From Odontesthes bonariensis (Eukaryota; Chordata; Actinopteri; Atheriniformes; Atherinopsidae), in contig NC_134515.1 of NCBI RefSeq assembly GCF_027942865.1, forward strand, positions 9,601,339 through 9,665,338: a stretch of 64,000 nucleotides of DNA, written 5' to 3'. Every line of letters begins with the position of its first letter. Position 1 is the stretch's first letter. The notes beneath the pieces were generated by a model. That model saw only the letters and a list, made by a program, of their open reading frames with translations. It did not search any database and was not told the DNA's origin. A program made the translations under genes and the position numbers. This document shows positions 25,001-36,900 of this stretch, in pieces.

Positions 25001-28000
25001 AGGAAAGTGGGTCTGTTGTATTCGTAAAGAGACGATGTCATACTCGACACTATCTTAAATAAAACAAACAAAAGGGCTTTTAATAAATGAATGCAGCCAT
25101 GTGGTTGGTGTCCACTCTGAAACATACATAATGCTACCTTTTCATTCATCTTCTGGCTGACGCTCAGCAGCATCAGCATGTTGTCACACTCCGTGATGCC
25201 CATGGCGTAGAGATCACTGAGGACGTTAGCGCACGCTATCCTTCCCTGAGAGAAGAAACCAAAACGCAGACACGTGAGACGTTAAAAGCCGTCCGTGTTG
25301 GCTCAAAATGAATTTATTCAACACAAGAGATTCCCAGCATGAACGTCCAAGTTCCTCTTTACAGTGGTGGGTGCTCCTCGAGAACAAGAAGTAAATAGTT
25401 TAAAAGATATTTTACAATTCTGAAAATAGCTTAAAAGGGAAATTATTTCACCCATTTGTTCATCTTTTTGAGTCTAAATATGAGAGAAAAAGGTCTTATT
25501 TTCTCACACAGGACAAAACACACTTGTATTCTTAACCCCAAGAAAAAGAAGCTTATTTTTCCAACTTTTAGAAGAAAAATAAGGTTTCTTTCTTTCCCAA
25601 ATACATTGCCAAGGCCAGAATAAGAGTGATGTTCAAGCTTTCTGACTCTATTCAGTGTCTGTTAGCCAGTGACGGTTAAGTTTACTCAGTTGACCATTAA
25701 CATGACCTCTCATAAATCATTTACGATCCGTCTAAGTACAAGGAGCAGTCCAGGTCCTCCAGGTGGATGAAATAACTGAACAGACATATGCAACAAGGAG
25801 CAGTCCTGTCTATCTGCGTGGAAAAACTTCAGACTCGTCCTCTGTAGAGAAAGGCTTCAACTCTGAAATGTTTCCAACATTTCTCTTAGATTAGGGTCAG
25901 GATTTTAGTTTGGCTGTGGTGGTGGATGTTTTGGGTGGAGCAGCAATGAGAGGCTGATTAGCACTGCTGCAGGGTGTTTCTAACCTTCTTATCTTTACCT
26001 GCAGTGCAGTGCTGGGCCCTAAAGAGAATCCTCACCTGCACCTTCACCACCACAAAAAAAATAAAAACCTCATGGAGCTGCGAGCGCCCGCTGTTTAGGG
26101 CCCTTCGATCTGAAAATGCGTCACCCAGGGAGCTGTTCAGATCTGCAGCGAAAACGTTTGTCACAAATCCCAGCTGAAAGTATCTTTATCTTCTCCTAGC
26201 TTAAAGTTCAAATCAGAATCAGCCTTTATTGTCATTGTACATGGTACAGAAATTTAAAGCCAGTGCAAAACAGTGCAAAGAGAAAATAAAAATGTTAAAA
26301 AATATATATAAATATGTACAATAAGGGAAGGGTGTAAGATGCAACAGTTTTTGTTACGGTAAATAAAATAAATAGAATAAAATATGGTGTTAGTGGTGAT
26401 AGATAAACAAGGTGTAAGTAAATTCAAATAAATGGATATATTGCACAAAACAGTTTTTGGCCATAATTTTGGATATTGCACAAGAATAGGGAATTGTCCA
26501 GAGGGATGATCAGTGAGTGTACCTCAGAAGTTCAAACTCTTTTTCTTCTGCTTTGCTGTTAACAGTAAATGCTCATCTGCAGTTATGTAGTTCATTGAAG
26601 AAAGAAATGAGCTAATAACCAGTACTACCAGTACTTAGTGTACCGTTTTATATCCATAAAATCTGACTTCTAACTGGTGATCTTTAAAATTTTTTCCCAG
26701 TTGGAAGCTAGAAATTCCAATTTCCAATTTGTCATTTCGTTTAAAAACAAAGTTAAGTAGCTTGTATAAGCAGCACTTCTTAAACTTAACCATTACTATG
26801 CGAGTTTTGGGATTATTAAGCTATCTGCCAGCTCTTCGTTCTTACCTGCAAGTCAAGTATTCTTCAAACATTGTGGCGAGTTGAATTGTGAGCTCTGATT
26901 GCTGTATTTGTGTTAGTATTAGCTCTATAACTAAGCCCCGTATGCTCTGTTAAACTATAATATTGAGTGTAACTCGTGTCCAATTTATATTTGCATTGTA
27001 GTTAGAAGCCATGGGACAAATCCCAATGAAAATACACCCCATTGTAAAAGAAAAAAAAGCAGTAAAATCAGTTGTAAAAGGAAAGTCTCCTGACCGAATT
27101 GTGTCACAAACATTTAATTAAGGCCCCATAAGAGTGTGTAAACTTGTCATAAAAGTCCTGCTCATGTAAGAAACATGTTTAATGAACTTCCTTTGCTGAG
27201 TCCACTACGGTTTCAGATATTAATATGCATTAATATAGTATTGCCACACACATAAACACTGATAAACCACTGCTCTCAACCAAAAGCCAAACATGGAAAC
27301 CAAACTGAATTTATAGTCCCATCAGAGGTACAAATTCATCCATATCAACGTACAACATCAATCGAATCGAATTGCTGTGGAAAATGCAGCCAGGTAACGT
27401 CCCTTTGACCTTAGTTTTACCTGAACTTGGAGGCTCACTTTAAGAAAAATAGACTTTACCAGAGTGAGAGCTTGAAAGCTCTTCAGTTCAGGCAGAGCCA
27501 GGCTCAGTTTCAACCTCACATCACCATCATTTCTGAGATCCGTTTATAGCTCGTCACCAACTTTACTCATTTACCTGCGTTTTCATGGTAAAATCAAAGC
27601 TGTTCTATCAGAAACTCCATCTGAACGGTCTCTCTGCTACTGTCTGCTATTTGAAGAGGCTGTGAAGCTGCACATACATGGACTTTAGTGCTCATTTCAG
27701 CACTGAATGTGTCTTTAATTAAACTGCATTGTTTGACATAGTAGATTATTACAAAAATAACTGTCCCTGCCACTATCATTTCAAAATATCACACACTGTC
27801 TGGCTTATTTGAACTACAATGTGAGTTTTTACAGGGACGCAGGTGATCAGCGGTGTGGCACACGAAACTTCCATCTTTTTACTTCTCTTTTACATAATTC
27901 AGAATGTTTTTATTGAATTAAGTATAGAAACAGTCCAGTACGAACTATCCGGTCCATATCAAGTTATGCCGTCATTTTATCTTTTGATATGAACTCACAA

Positions 28001-29642
28001 AAAGTGTCCTCCCTGACCAACTAATTTTTTTTACAATTAAGCCTTCCCAGCATCTTCTCACAGTGCCCATCAGTTTCTTCAGTCCACATTTTAAGACTAT
28101 TTCCAAAACTTAAGAATTAGTCTGGCACGAATTACTAACCCAACCATTAATACTCTGATTAAACGCTTATTTAACTGTGGCAGGACACCCCTGGACCCAA
28201 GGAGACACAGTCTGGGCAACTCACACTTTAACCACTGACCCATACAGTGCAAAAAATCCATCCAATGAGGGAAAACTTTGCAACATTCCCATAACGTATG
28301 CACATAAGTGCCTCTTTCTGTCTACATTTCCAGCATGGAGCATCCTTGATTAAACCCATTCAATGTAATCTAGAAGGAGTGTAGTAATACCGATTGATTA
28401 TTTTATTTTCCCACGATTTACCATCACAGGTACAACCCAGACCTTTTTACCAAATCGTCCAGAGTTTATTGGTATTCCCAATTGTCCAGGGACGCCTTTC
28501 ATGCCACAGCCCAGGGCTTCTTCTAATATCACCTCTAACAAGTATGTATGTGCACAAACTTCCCTCTTGATCTTGTTTGTGAATGAAGTATTTTCAGAAC
28601 AACCTTCTGGATTATAAAAATGATCGTTGGCAAAATGCAGACTACCATTCTGTCAGTGATCTTCAATCCAGCGTCAAAAACATTAAGAAGTGTTTCCTGT
28701 GAGTAACTCACCATCATGTAGGGATCTTCCACCAGAGGATAAAAGAAATCGGTGGTCTGGACCAGTGACAGCCCTCCATGCCTCAGGGGAATCACACAAC
28801 TGTCCATACCAACGCCTAAAAGCACACCACATAATATGGGAAAGACAAGTTATCTCTGCTCAACTTATTTTAAATGCAACTGCTAATTTAAGTATATGCT
28901 TATCTGTGCTGTTTGATATTAAAATACAAGGATTTCTAGCTTCGTGGTCACTGTAAATGGCAATTATGTACAATTAAGAGTTTTTTTTAAATGGCAGAAA
29001 AGCACATACAGCCCTGCTCTTTTAAGAACAGAACTTCAGACTCAAGGCAACATAAATATTTTTGCTGAATCATACCTGCCCTCTGGTGATTTGACAGCTC
29101 TCTGTTAAATATTTATCATTTGTTCCAAGGCTCAAGTATGAGGCGAAGTTTAAACCTCAGGTCCCCAGAAGGTTTTATGATGCAACAGCCAAAGTGTATC
29201 AAAGTAATCTGTATTATTTTGCCGTTTACCATCCATCTGTCAAATTAGCCGGCGTGAGTTAACACAAGATAGCTAGATTAGCAACAGTTCGTTAGCTGAC
29301 TGAGGTTAGCGGCCGGGTTTTGGCAACACGGGGGGGATTGAGCTAACTTCACATTTGTTCCTCACCAAGCCGCGGACCAGGTAACTGTTGGCCGAACTCC
29401 GAAGCTTGGTCTCCGGCCTTCCCCGTCCCGTCGGCCCGGTCCGGCTCCAGTCCCGCCAGGAGTTTGAGCAGAGCCTCCTGCGGGACCTTGCATCCTCATC
29501 CTTTCAGGTCCGAAAAGGCTGTGAGACGGAACCCGCGCTCCAGGCCGTGCTCTTCGGGTTTGAAAGGCTTGTATCCGGGAGGAATACATCCCTCGGTTCC
29601 AACAAGCTCCACCGTGGGAGGTGGGGAAGTTGAGCTTGACAT
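22059..29642 (-). CDS. sephs2: Selenophosphate synthetase 2, a selenoprotein
   Basis: The enzyme makes selenophosphate from selenide and ATP, the selenium donor for Sec-tRNA. Coding exons are 29642-29366, 28815-28712, 25245-25138, 24667-24513, 23909-23819, 23582-23483, 22603-22391 and 22309-22059. The sum is 1299 nt, so 432 aa; human SEPHS2 is 448 aa. Exon 1 reads through an in-frame TGA at 29498-29496 in the context K-G-U-G-C-K, so residue 49 is selenocysteine at the catalytic position. Later exons give [37 protein letters not shown] and [14 protein letters not shown]. The variants [12 protein letters not shown] and [13 protein letters not shown] point to SEPHS2 and not SEPHS1. Mammalian SEPHS2 is an intronless retrocopy; this multi-exon form fits the ancestral vertebrate gene. 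The SECIS lies at 21319-21368. Expression should depend on selenium supply, since the enzyme needs Sec itself. Confidence 0.96.
22738..22830. repeat. hAT-type MITE fragment
   Basis: The sequence tagggccgagcgatgtggcc followed by aaaaatctcagattttt and an A/T tract matches one end of a very common teleost MITE (tagggctgggcgatatggcc). Only one end is present. It lies in sephs2 intron 6. Confidence 0.5.
26206..26520. repeat. Dispersed teleost repeat
   Basis: The stretch begins aatcagaatcagcctttatt and continues tgtcattgtacatggtacag. It then has AT-rich sequence and several attgcaca units (near 26438 and 26473). This layout is seen many times in fish genomes. I cannot name the family. It is in sephs2 intron 2. 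Confidence 0.45.
27885..28530 (-). mobile_element. Degraded L1-type LINE 3' fragment
   Basis: The minus-strand frame 28303-28097 gives [20 protein letters not shown] and then LPRLCLLG and [18 protein letters not shown]. This is the usual C-terminus of fish L1-like ORF2. Upstream sequence to about 28530 carries CWKCRQKE-like residues in shifting frames with stops, so the copy is old. The 3' end is A-rich near 27890. It lies in sephs2 intron 2 and is from a different lineage than the LINE at 2.8 kb. Confidence 0.7.
29496..29498 (-). other. sephs2: Selenocysteine codon (TGA), Sec49 of sephs2
   Basis: TGA lies in frame within GGA-TGA-GGA-TGC-AAG (G-U-G-C-K), exactly where SPS2 proteins carry Sec and SPS1 paralogues carry another residue. 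The open frame continues for 384 codons after it across seven further exons. A SECIS is present downstream, so this is recoding and not a nonsense mutation. Confidence 0.95.
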
Positions 29643-30615
29643 GCCTCCCCGGAGACCAGTTCCAAAACACAATACAGGGCGAGTGGTCTACACCGGCAAG
29701 TAAAGACGTAGCTCAAAGCGTGCGTCTCGAGTGTCGCTTGAATGAGAGACTAACGTAAAGTGACCAAAATAAAACCAATTCTACTTCCTGCTACACATCA
29801 ACATAAAGTTATAATCAAAATGTACTGGTTTATACGAGACCAAATGATCCTATACATCACATTTGTAGCACAATTATACAATAGACTTTGATTATTTAGG
29901 TAAAAAGAAAATTATGTGGTGAGAAATGCGGGCGCAAACGTTTTATTTTGAAGGCAAGTTTCCGGTTACGGTTTTTAAACTGACGTAGCGCAACGTAAAG
30001 AAAAGGACCGTTCATTACCATCTTCTCTTGTTTACAGGTGTATTTCTGCTACTTATACATTTCTTTTCAAGCTTTTTACTTTAAGCATACTTTTACATTT
30101 ATTTTTTAGCGCAACAGTAACAAATATTGTAATTTCACAGAAGCTACATGGTAATGTCAGGGGGGAAAAAGGGGGAAAAATAACGATTTTCCCCCTTCGG
30201 TCGTAAATGGTTTCTTCCGAGTACCGCCGCACTCAGAGTACGCTCACTATAAACGCCAAGGACAAATGAATAACTGATTTATTTGGTAAATACCCAACAA
30301 CTGGAGGGTTTAGAACAAATTATCTAACAAACAATATTCACACAAACTGCTAAAGAACTTCAGTGTGCTCACATTCATAGAGATAAACAGCGGTTTGCCA
30401 CAGGTAAAGGTGAGACAGAGGGGGGCACAACAGGGTCTGCGGTGGGTAAGCATCACAGATAAAGCAGCGGCGCAGTCTAACGTGAACACAGGCACAGATG
30501 ACAGAGAATGGCTACTATTTTTCAACAAGAGTAAACCCATCTCTAATACATTATAATAGACGTTTTGACGTAATGCAGAAAGTTACATTTGCAACCAAAA
30601 CATATTTGAATTTTC
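29643..30615. other. sephs2 promoter side and end of ikbkg
   Basis: About 1 kb upstream of the sephs2 ATG contains no exon-like sequence. The sephs2 first exon and the region up to about 29740 are richer in CpG than the surroundings, which suggests a CpG-type promoter. No TATA box is evident. Confidence 0.4.
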
Positions 30616-30621
30616 TTTATT
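30616..30621 (-). terminator. Candidate ikbkg polyadenylation signal
   Basis: AATAAA on the minus strand lies about 650 nt past the ikbkg stop codon. Other A/T-rich candidates exist closer to the stop, for example near 30710, so this assignment is tentative. Confidence 0.35.
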
Positions 30622-31273
30622 ATTTAAAGCCGACTAGGTAATTCACATGGTCATGCGGTTCCTCCTTTTTGGAGGAAAATTACCCCTCTGATTTGTCACT
30701 TTTTTTATTAGGTCCAATAAAAACTGGTTTGATGGATGGGTGATATATAGTCAAAGCATACACGTTCACTCCACAACATGTAGTTTTACTCTTTAACTAG
30801 TGTTGCAGTGCAGAAGCTCGACAAATGAAACAGTGGAAAAAAAGCGAGCAGGAATCATGTATAAATAGCAATGGATATTTGCATCAGTGAGCCACCGAGG
30901 AATGGAGGGGAGGGGAGGGGAATAAAAGGCCAGGTGTCTGGATAAAAAAGGACAACATGATCATTTTGGTTAAGGAATGAAAGGGCTACAGCAGAAACTG
31001 AATCCATGAAGTGGTTCTGGGGAAATATAACAATGTTTATGCCTTAGTTTTTCTTTCACTTGTCTTAAGATGACTTCTCTCGACTCCAAGATATTTGATT
31101 TTTAAGAGTAAGATCCAACACTGTGTTCTGGTTTGTGTATTTGTCTTTTCATAAGGTACAACTACCAAACATGGTTCTTCCAGGCTGTGCCCAGAAATAT
31201 ACTGAATGTAAATATACTATCTAAAGGTACGCGTGTCTGTGTTGGCGTCATGGTGTGTTGAACTACGCTTTTG

Positions 31274-33954
31274 TTACTGTATACAGTCCATGACGTGTAT
31301 CTGCAGAGTGTCCATATCTGGAGCCAGGTACTGGCACTTAGGACAACATAAATCGGGCAGCTCTTCCGCTCCCCCCGCTCCTTGATCGCTGATAGGCACC
31401 AAACCCTGATTGCGGAAAGATGGAGCCGGAGGCACCGTGTTGAAGGCTGCACCAGAGAACACTCCTGAGGAGAAAAAGAAATAAAGAATCTAAACACAAC
31501 TTATCACCAGACAAATCTTGTTCAAGCATCTTTTTCTCTTCCATTTTTCAATTCTCTACCACAGTTTTAGTTTTTATTTATATATATTAAAAAATTATAA
31601 TTTCCTATTGGGATTAATTATGTATTTCTGTAATTTGGCTTCATTATCTGCTGTACAGCAGACAAAAAGACTCATTTCCACAGCATAACTCCTGCTTCTG
31701 CTCCCTGTGCAGTGTTTTATTATTGCAAGCGAACAGCTCTGCTGTGAAGTGAATGACTATACAACCCACTGCTAGTTTATCAATCACTGATATATGATTA
31801 CTGATGAGTGACATCATTATAAAGCTGCTTACAGTGATCATTTGAGCTGTCACCGAGTTAGGATTTTCAAAATAAGAGGCAGCATCTGGGATAAATGTTG
31901 ACGGCAAACGTCTAAAATGTTATTTTAATTGCGGAAAAATGGCAAATGTTTGACCGGTTCCAGCTTCTGAAGTGAGATGGATTGGTGCTCGGATTAAATT
32001 ACGCATAAACAGGCTTTAATGTGGGATGTCGTCTATTACAAAGGGCTTTTTTTGCATTAATTTACTTATTAGTAAAACAATCATCACATGATGAAAATAA
32101 TCATTTGAACAGAAAAAAGTAAAAAAAAAAAAAAGGACCAGAGATACCTTCCTACTGTGTTAACAGTAAAGCTTTTAGTTACACTATGCGTCTTAATTAG
32201 GAATAAGTTATAAGATATTTATCTGCTGAGTTTTTTAATGAGCCATCTAAGAACTGAAAAGTCTGAGTTGGTAATGGTTTAACAGGCTTGTTGTTTTTCT
32301 ATACTGAATATTTAAAAATACATGCCAATCGGTATTGGCTAAAATGTGCATTTGCCAGAATTTCATTTGATGTCTAAGTGAACACTTCATTAAGTTTGCA
32401 TGTGTTGGTTGTGATGTACCTTGTGGAGGGGGAATGAGTGGCGGCCGTGCGGGAAAATCTTCCCGGTGTCTCAGTTTCATTTGCTCCATTCGTGCACTGA
32501 AACAGGAGTGAACGTTAACCCATCTACTTTGCATATTAGAGCTCAGTCTTATAAAGACACATGCAGCAAAGCTAAAGAAGCCGATTCTGCGTTTGAACAA
32601 GTTTGCCCCCCCCGATTGGGAAATGGCACGGACAGAGATTTGAGCTTGCTTTTATTTTTCATTGCTTTTACCGTGACATGGCTTCCTGCTTGAGCCTTTC
32701 GATGTCCCCCAAGGTCTGATTCAGCTGCTCCTGTAGCTCCTCCTTCTTCTGGTTCAGCTTCTCTCTTGCTTCTCGCTCAGCAAGAAAATCCGCCTTGTAG
32801 ATCTCAGCCTGAGCAAACACAAAGGCAGCCAGAGAGAATGGAAGATATTACGTTACACAGCTGCAGGAACCTAATTTAAAATCATTATGCATGTGTTCAG
32901 ATGTGCACTGTACAGCGATGGTTCCTAAATATTGTTCCTTGAAGACCTCCGACATCAAGTATTGATGAACAAGACTTATTCTCCCCAAATATCTTTAGTG
33001 CTGAAAACTGGTGGACAAATTAGTGCCGAGGGGTGGCGTAAAAACTCAGACAGAAAGCAACCCGACGGTTTAATTTGCAGTGGAAATCATTTTATCACCG
33101 AGTTTTTCCTCATTGTTCTCAACTCTGCACATGCAGAATGTCCTTCCACTGCAGGATGTCTGACTCATGACCCTGAAGTCTTCTGTTGGTCTCATTATAA
33201 AAAAAAAGTGAGCGTGTCAGTTGCTTCATTTCTCAAGAATTCTTTTCATTTCTTTCCTGCAAATTCATAAAATGGACAAATACTTGTTCCTCCAACACAC
33301 AATTGTGTTTATGTGGCATGTCTAAACTCTTCGTGGCTTAGATTTCACAAGAGGTTAGAAGCATTCTCCTGATGACACTTCATTTCAGACGTAGAGTTCC
33401 CTTCTATAATGCATCCCAAGTCCACATGATGCAACAGTCAGAGAGGCTGCCACATTCACAAATATGATCGATTTTTGGGAAGGAAAGTGCAGATAAAACC
33501 TTCTCCACACCGCTGTACCAGCAGCAGTCTGCACTGTTGACACAATGCTTGCGATCCCACGAAAGCATACCATTCTTTATTATGCAACTTACTCCATCTG
33601 TCATCATCATCGTGCCCAGCAGTCATGAAACATGTGAGAAGTTGGTGTTCCAAAGACTTCCATATATACAAATATCCTACGAGCCGCTCTCTGTTGGCGG
33701 ATGGGTAAATTACAGATTCGAAACACTTCTGCATGGGCATCGTTTAACAAAGGGGACACTGTTCCATCCATCTTTCATACGTAGTCTATGTGGCCACAAA
33801 CTCGGTTCTTGGGTGCTACTGTGCTTAATAGTTAACTGAATTAGGTTTTTTAGACTATTCTGACAAAAATGAGCGAGTTGTTACTGTAAAAATCCAAAAG
33901 TTAAAGTCACTGAGAATTTAGAAGGGGACAAAAATGTCCCTTTTCAGAAATTAA

Positions 33955-33993
<39 letters not shown>

Positions 33994-36900
33994 GGCATAA
34001 CAAAAAAATAAAAAAAATCTCTAAAAATCAATGTTGTTGCTAATCATTGACATATCCCAGACCATAATTATCCCTATTCAATAATTCCACTTTGCATTCC
34101 ATATTTTGAAAATACTGGCACCTAAAGGCTTAAAATTTTGGCTAAAAAGTTTAAATTGGCATCTAAAGGGTTATTTTTTTTGAAAATACTTGAAAACTTG
34201 GTAGTTATGATCAGAACTGAAGTGGAATAAAAGATCTACGAAAACAAAGCGGAACAAACTATTAACATTTGATGTTTTTAGGTCGTTTTAAAATGGGACA
34301 AAAATGTCCCTTTTCAGAAATTAAGTTGTGTTTTAAATCAGGTATGAGGGTTAAGAAGACTAAAATTACTAATGAGTGAAAGAAGTAAAGGGAAATGCTG
34401 AAATTTGATGGCATAATGGGGTGTACTGAACTAAAAAGTTTCTAATTTGTTGTACCTGCGCAGTGAGGACGGGGACAGTGTCAAGTGACCCTTTGAGCTG
34501 CTCCACCTCCTCCTTCAGTTTATCGATCCGGTCCTGCTTCAGGGCCAGCGCTCGCTCCGCCTCCTCCAGCCGGCTGCACAGATCTCCTCCCTGGAAGACG
34601 CATAAAAATTAAGACATGCACTGTAAAACAAATGAGGATTAAAAACAGATTGAAATGTGTGTTGTTGTTTTTTTACCTCGCTCTTCAGTTTAGCATCGTA
34701 GTCTCTAAACAAACATGTGTAGGCATGCTGGAGTTGTGTCAGTTTTTTCCTGAGGAAATAAAAAAATAAAGAGTGATCAGACTTTAATCATTCCCTTTTC
34801 TGGAATAGCTCGTTCCTTTTTTGTCTCCTTGTTTGTGTGCTGAACCCACTTCTCTTCAGTGACAACATGTCTCTCCGTCTTCAGGGCCTGCTCCAGGCTC
34901 TGGGTCTGCAGCAGCAGCTTGTCCATGGCCACGTGATGCTGCTTCCTCTGCTGCTCCAGCTCCCGCTCGGCCACCTGCAGGGCCTTCACTTTACCGCACA
35001 GCCTGCACACGGGCAACAGAAACACAGCAGCGCATCCACGGGTGAGCAGAGAGGAGGAAAACAAAATATACTCAGTCTGATATGTTGTGACAACTCACTT
35101 CTCCTCCAGTATTTTGCGCTCATGCTCGCTTTTGTCTAAGCAGCTCTGTCTCTCATTCAGTTCTGCTAATAGGGACGTGGCCTGAGCTTTCAGTGCCTCA
35201 CAGTCCTTGGCCAGCTGCAAAAACACAAAGATCTCCATTAAACCTTTGTAGCTACAGGAGTTGAAAGATTTGATTATTCTAGATTAGAGGTGCCAGCTTA
35301 CCTGGGCACAGTCTTTGTCCTTCTGTTTGAGCAGAGCTTCTGTTCTGTCGCGCTGAGCTGAGCTCTTCTGAAGGTAATCAAGCTTCTCCTCCAGCTCCCG
35401 ATACCTACAGATAAAACATCATCGGTCGCTGTCAGCTGAAGAAGACATCAGCGAAGAGCTCACTCGAAAGGTTTAGATTCAGATTCTAAGAGATGAACTG
35501 ATGCATTACTATGCAATATATACAATATGTTATATTGCATAAATCAGGCAGGAAACATTCATCATTTTGATTAAAAAGAAACAAAAAAATGACTATTTAA
35601 AGGGACCTGCAGCATTTTTAAAAACAGAAGGATGACAGCAGTCATGCTTTAACCCTTTGGAGGTCCAAATATATTCGTCTCTAACGACAAAAACTGTCAG
35701 CTTCCCTAAAACTGCTGTAAAAATATTATATAGTAAAAAAAAAAAAAAATCCACTTTAAACTACTTCAGCCTGAAGTATACGTATAAAATATTAATTATA
35801 TTTGGGGGATTTTAACCCTTTGAGGGGCAGCATGTTTACATAGATTCACTGTTTTTAAGACCCGAATAAATAAAATAAGTTGAGTTAATGACTGGCAGCT
35901 ACGCTGACTTTCATGCAATTTTACTTGCAGAAAACAGAAAAAAGTGTCGATTTTTGCTACCAGCGCCATCTGGTGGACAAATATAAAAATCCAAAATTAA
36001 AAGCTCGTAGTTGATGTCAAGATAAACGTAGGATAAAAAAAAATGTGATTTTCAATGAGACAGTTTTTGTTGTTAAGAACATTTTGAGCAACAATTGGAA
36101 CTCTATTCATTCAGCTCAGACGAAATGGCTTGAAAATAAAAAAAAATTAAAACTGAAATGTCCCTAAGATCTCCTGAGAGTTGAAGTTAAATATTTTTCA
36201 TTTCAAACTTTTTAAGACATTAAACTATAACCACAGTAACTAATACTCAGATGGTTACTATGGGGATAGCTGATATTAGCTCTGTATTATTTACAGGAGA
36301 TCTGCTTTTTGTGTCATTAACCAAATGAATGTTAGCATGTTATCTTTAAGGACATTAAACCTTTCATTTCAAAGGATTTTTAAGCCTGCGTTGCCATTTT
36401 ACATTGTTTAGCAATAGTCAGAACATGCTTATTTAAGTTGAGCTACAGTTATAGCTCAATTAACTGGACTATTTCCGATATACAACCAGGGGAGGGGGAA
36501 TCAATTCTCTGACATACAGAAATATGTTTGACTTTATGACAACAGGCAGAGTTTGGCCCGTTTCAGGTTCTTAGTATTGAGACTTTTTCCAGCTGATTTA
36601 TTACACCATGGAGTAAAAACACAGAGAAACAGTGTTGAATGTGACAGCTTTACAGCTCTGTACACTCTCCAGCTGCATAGTGCACGCTATCCCTTTTCGT
36701 GGTAGTTGTTAGTAGTTTTCTGCTTCCTTTTTCTTCTGTGTGCCGGCTTCCTTTAGTTAATTATGGGTCAAAGACTAAGATGGGAACTGTGCAGTGTGTA
36801 CGACACGTCTGGGCCAGTTTGGGTACGTACAGGAGTACTTCACCAACCTCCTTACTGCTTTATCTGCATACACAAGTCCCACTTGGAGAAATCTGACATA

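Noticed and set aside
29496-29498. In-frame TGA in sephs2 exon 1 as a nonsense mutation
   Set aside because: It falls exactly at the Sec position of SPS2 (G-U-G-C-K), the frame stays intact afterwards, and a SECIS is present downstream.
22059-29642. Assignment of the synthetase to SEPHS1
   Set aside because: The TGA at the catalytic position and variants such as [12 protein letters not shown] and [10 protein letters not shown] match SEPHS2.
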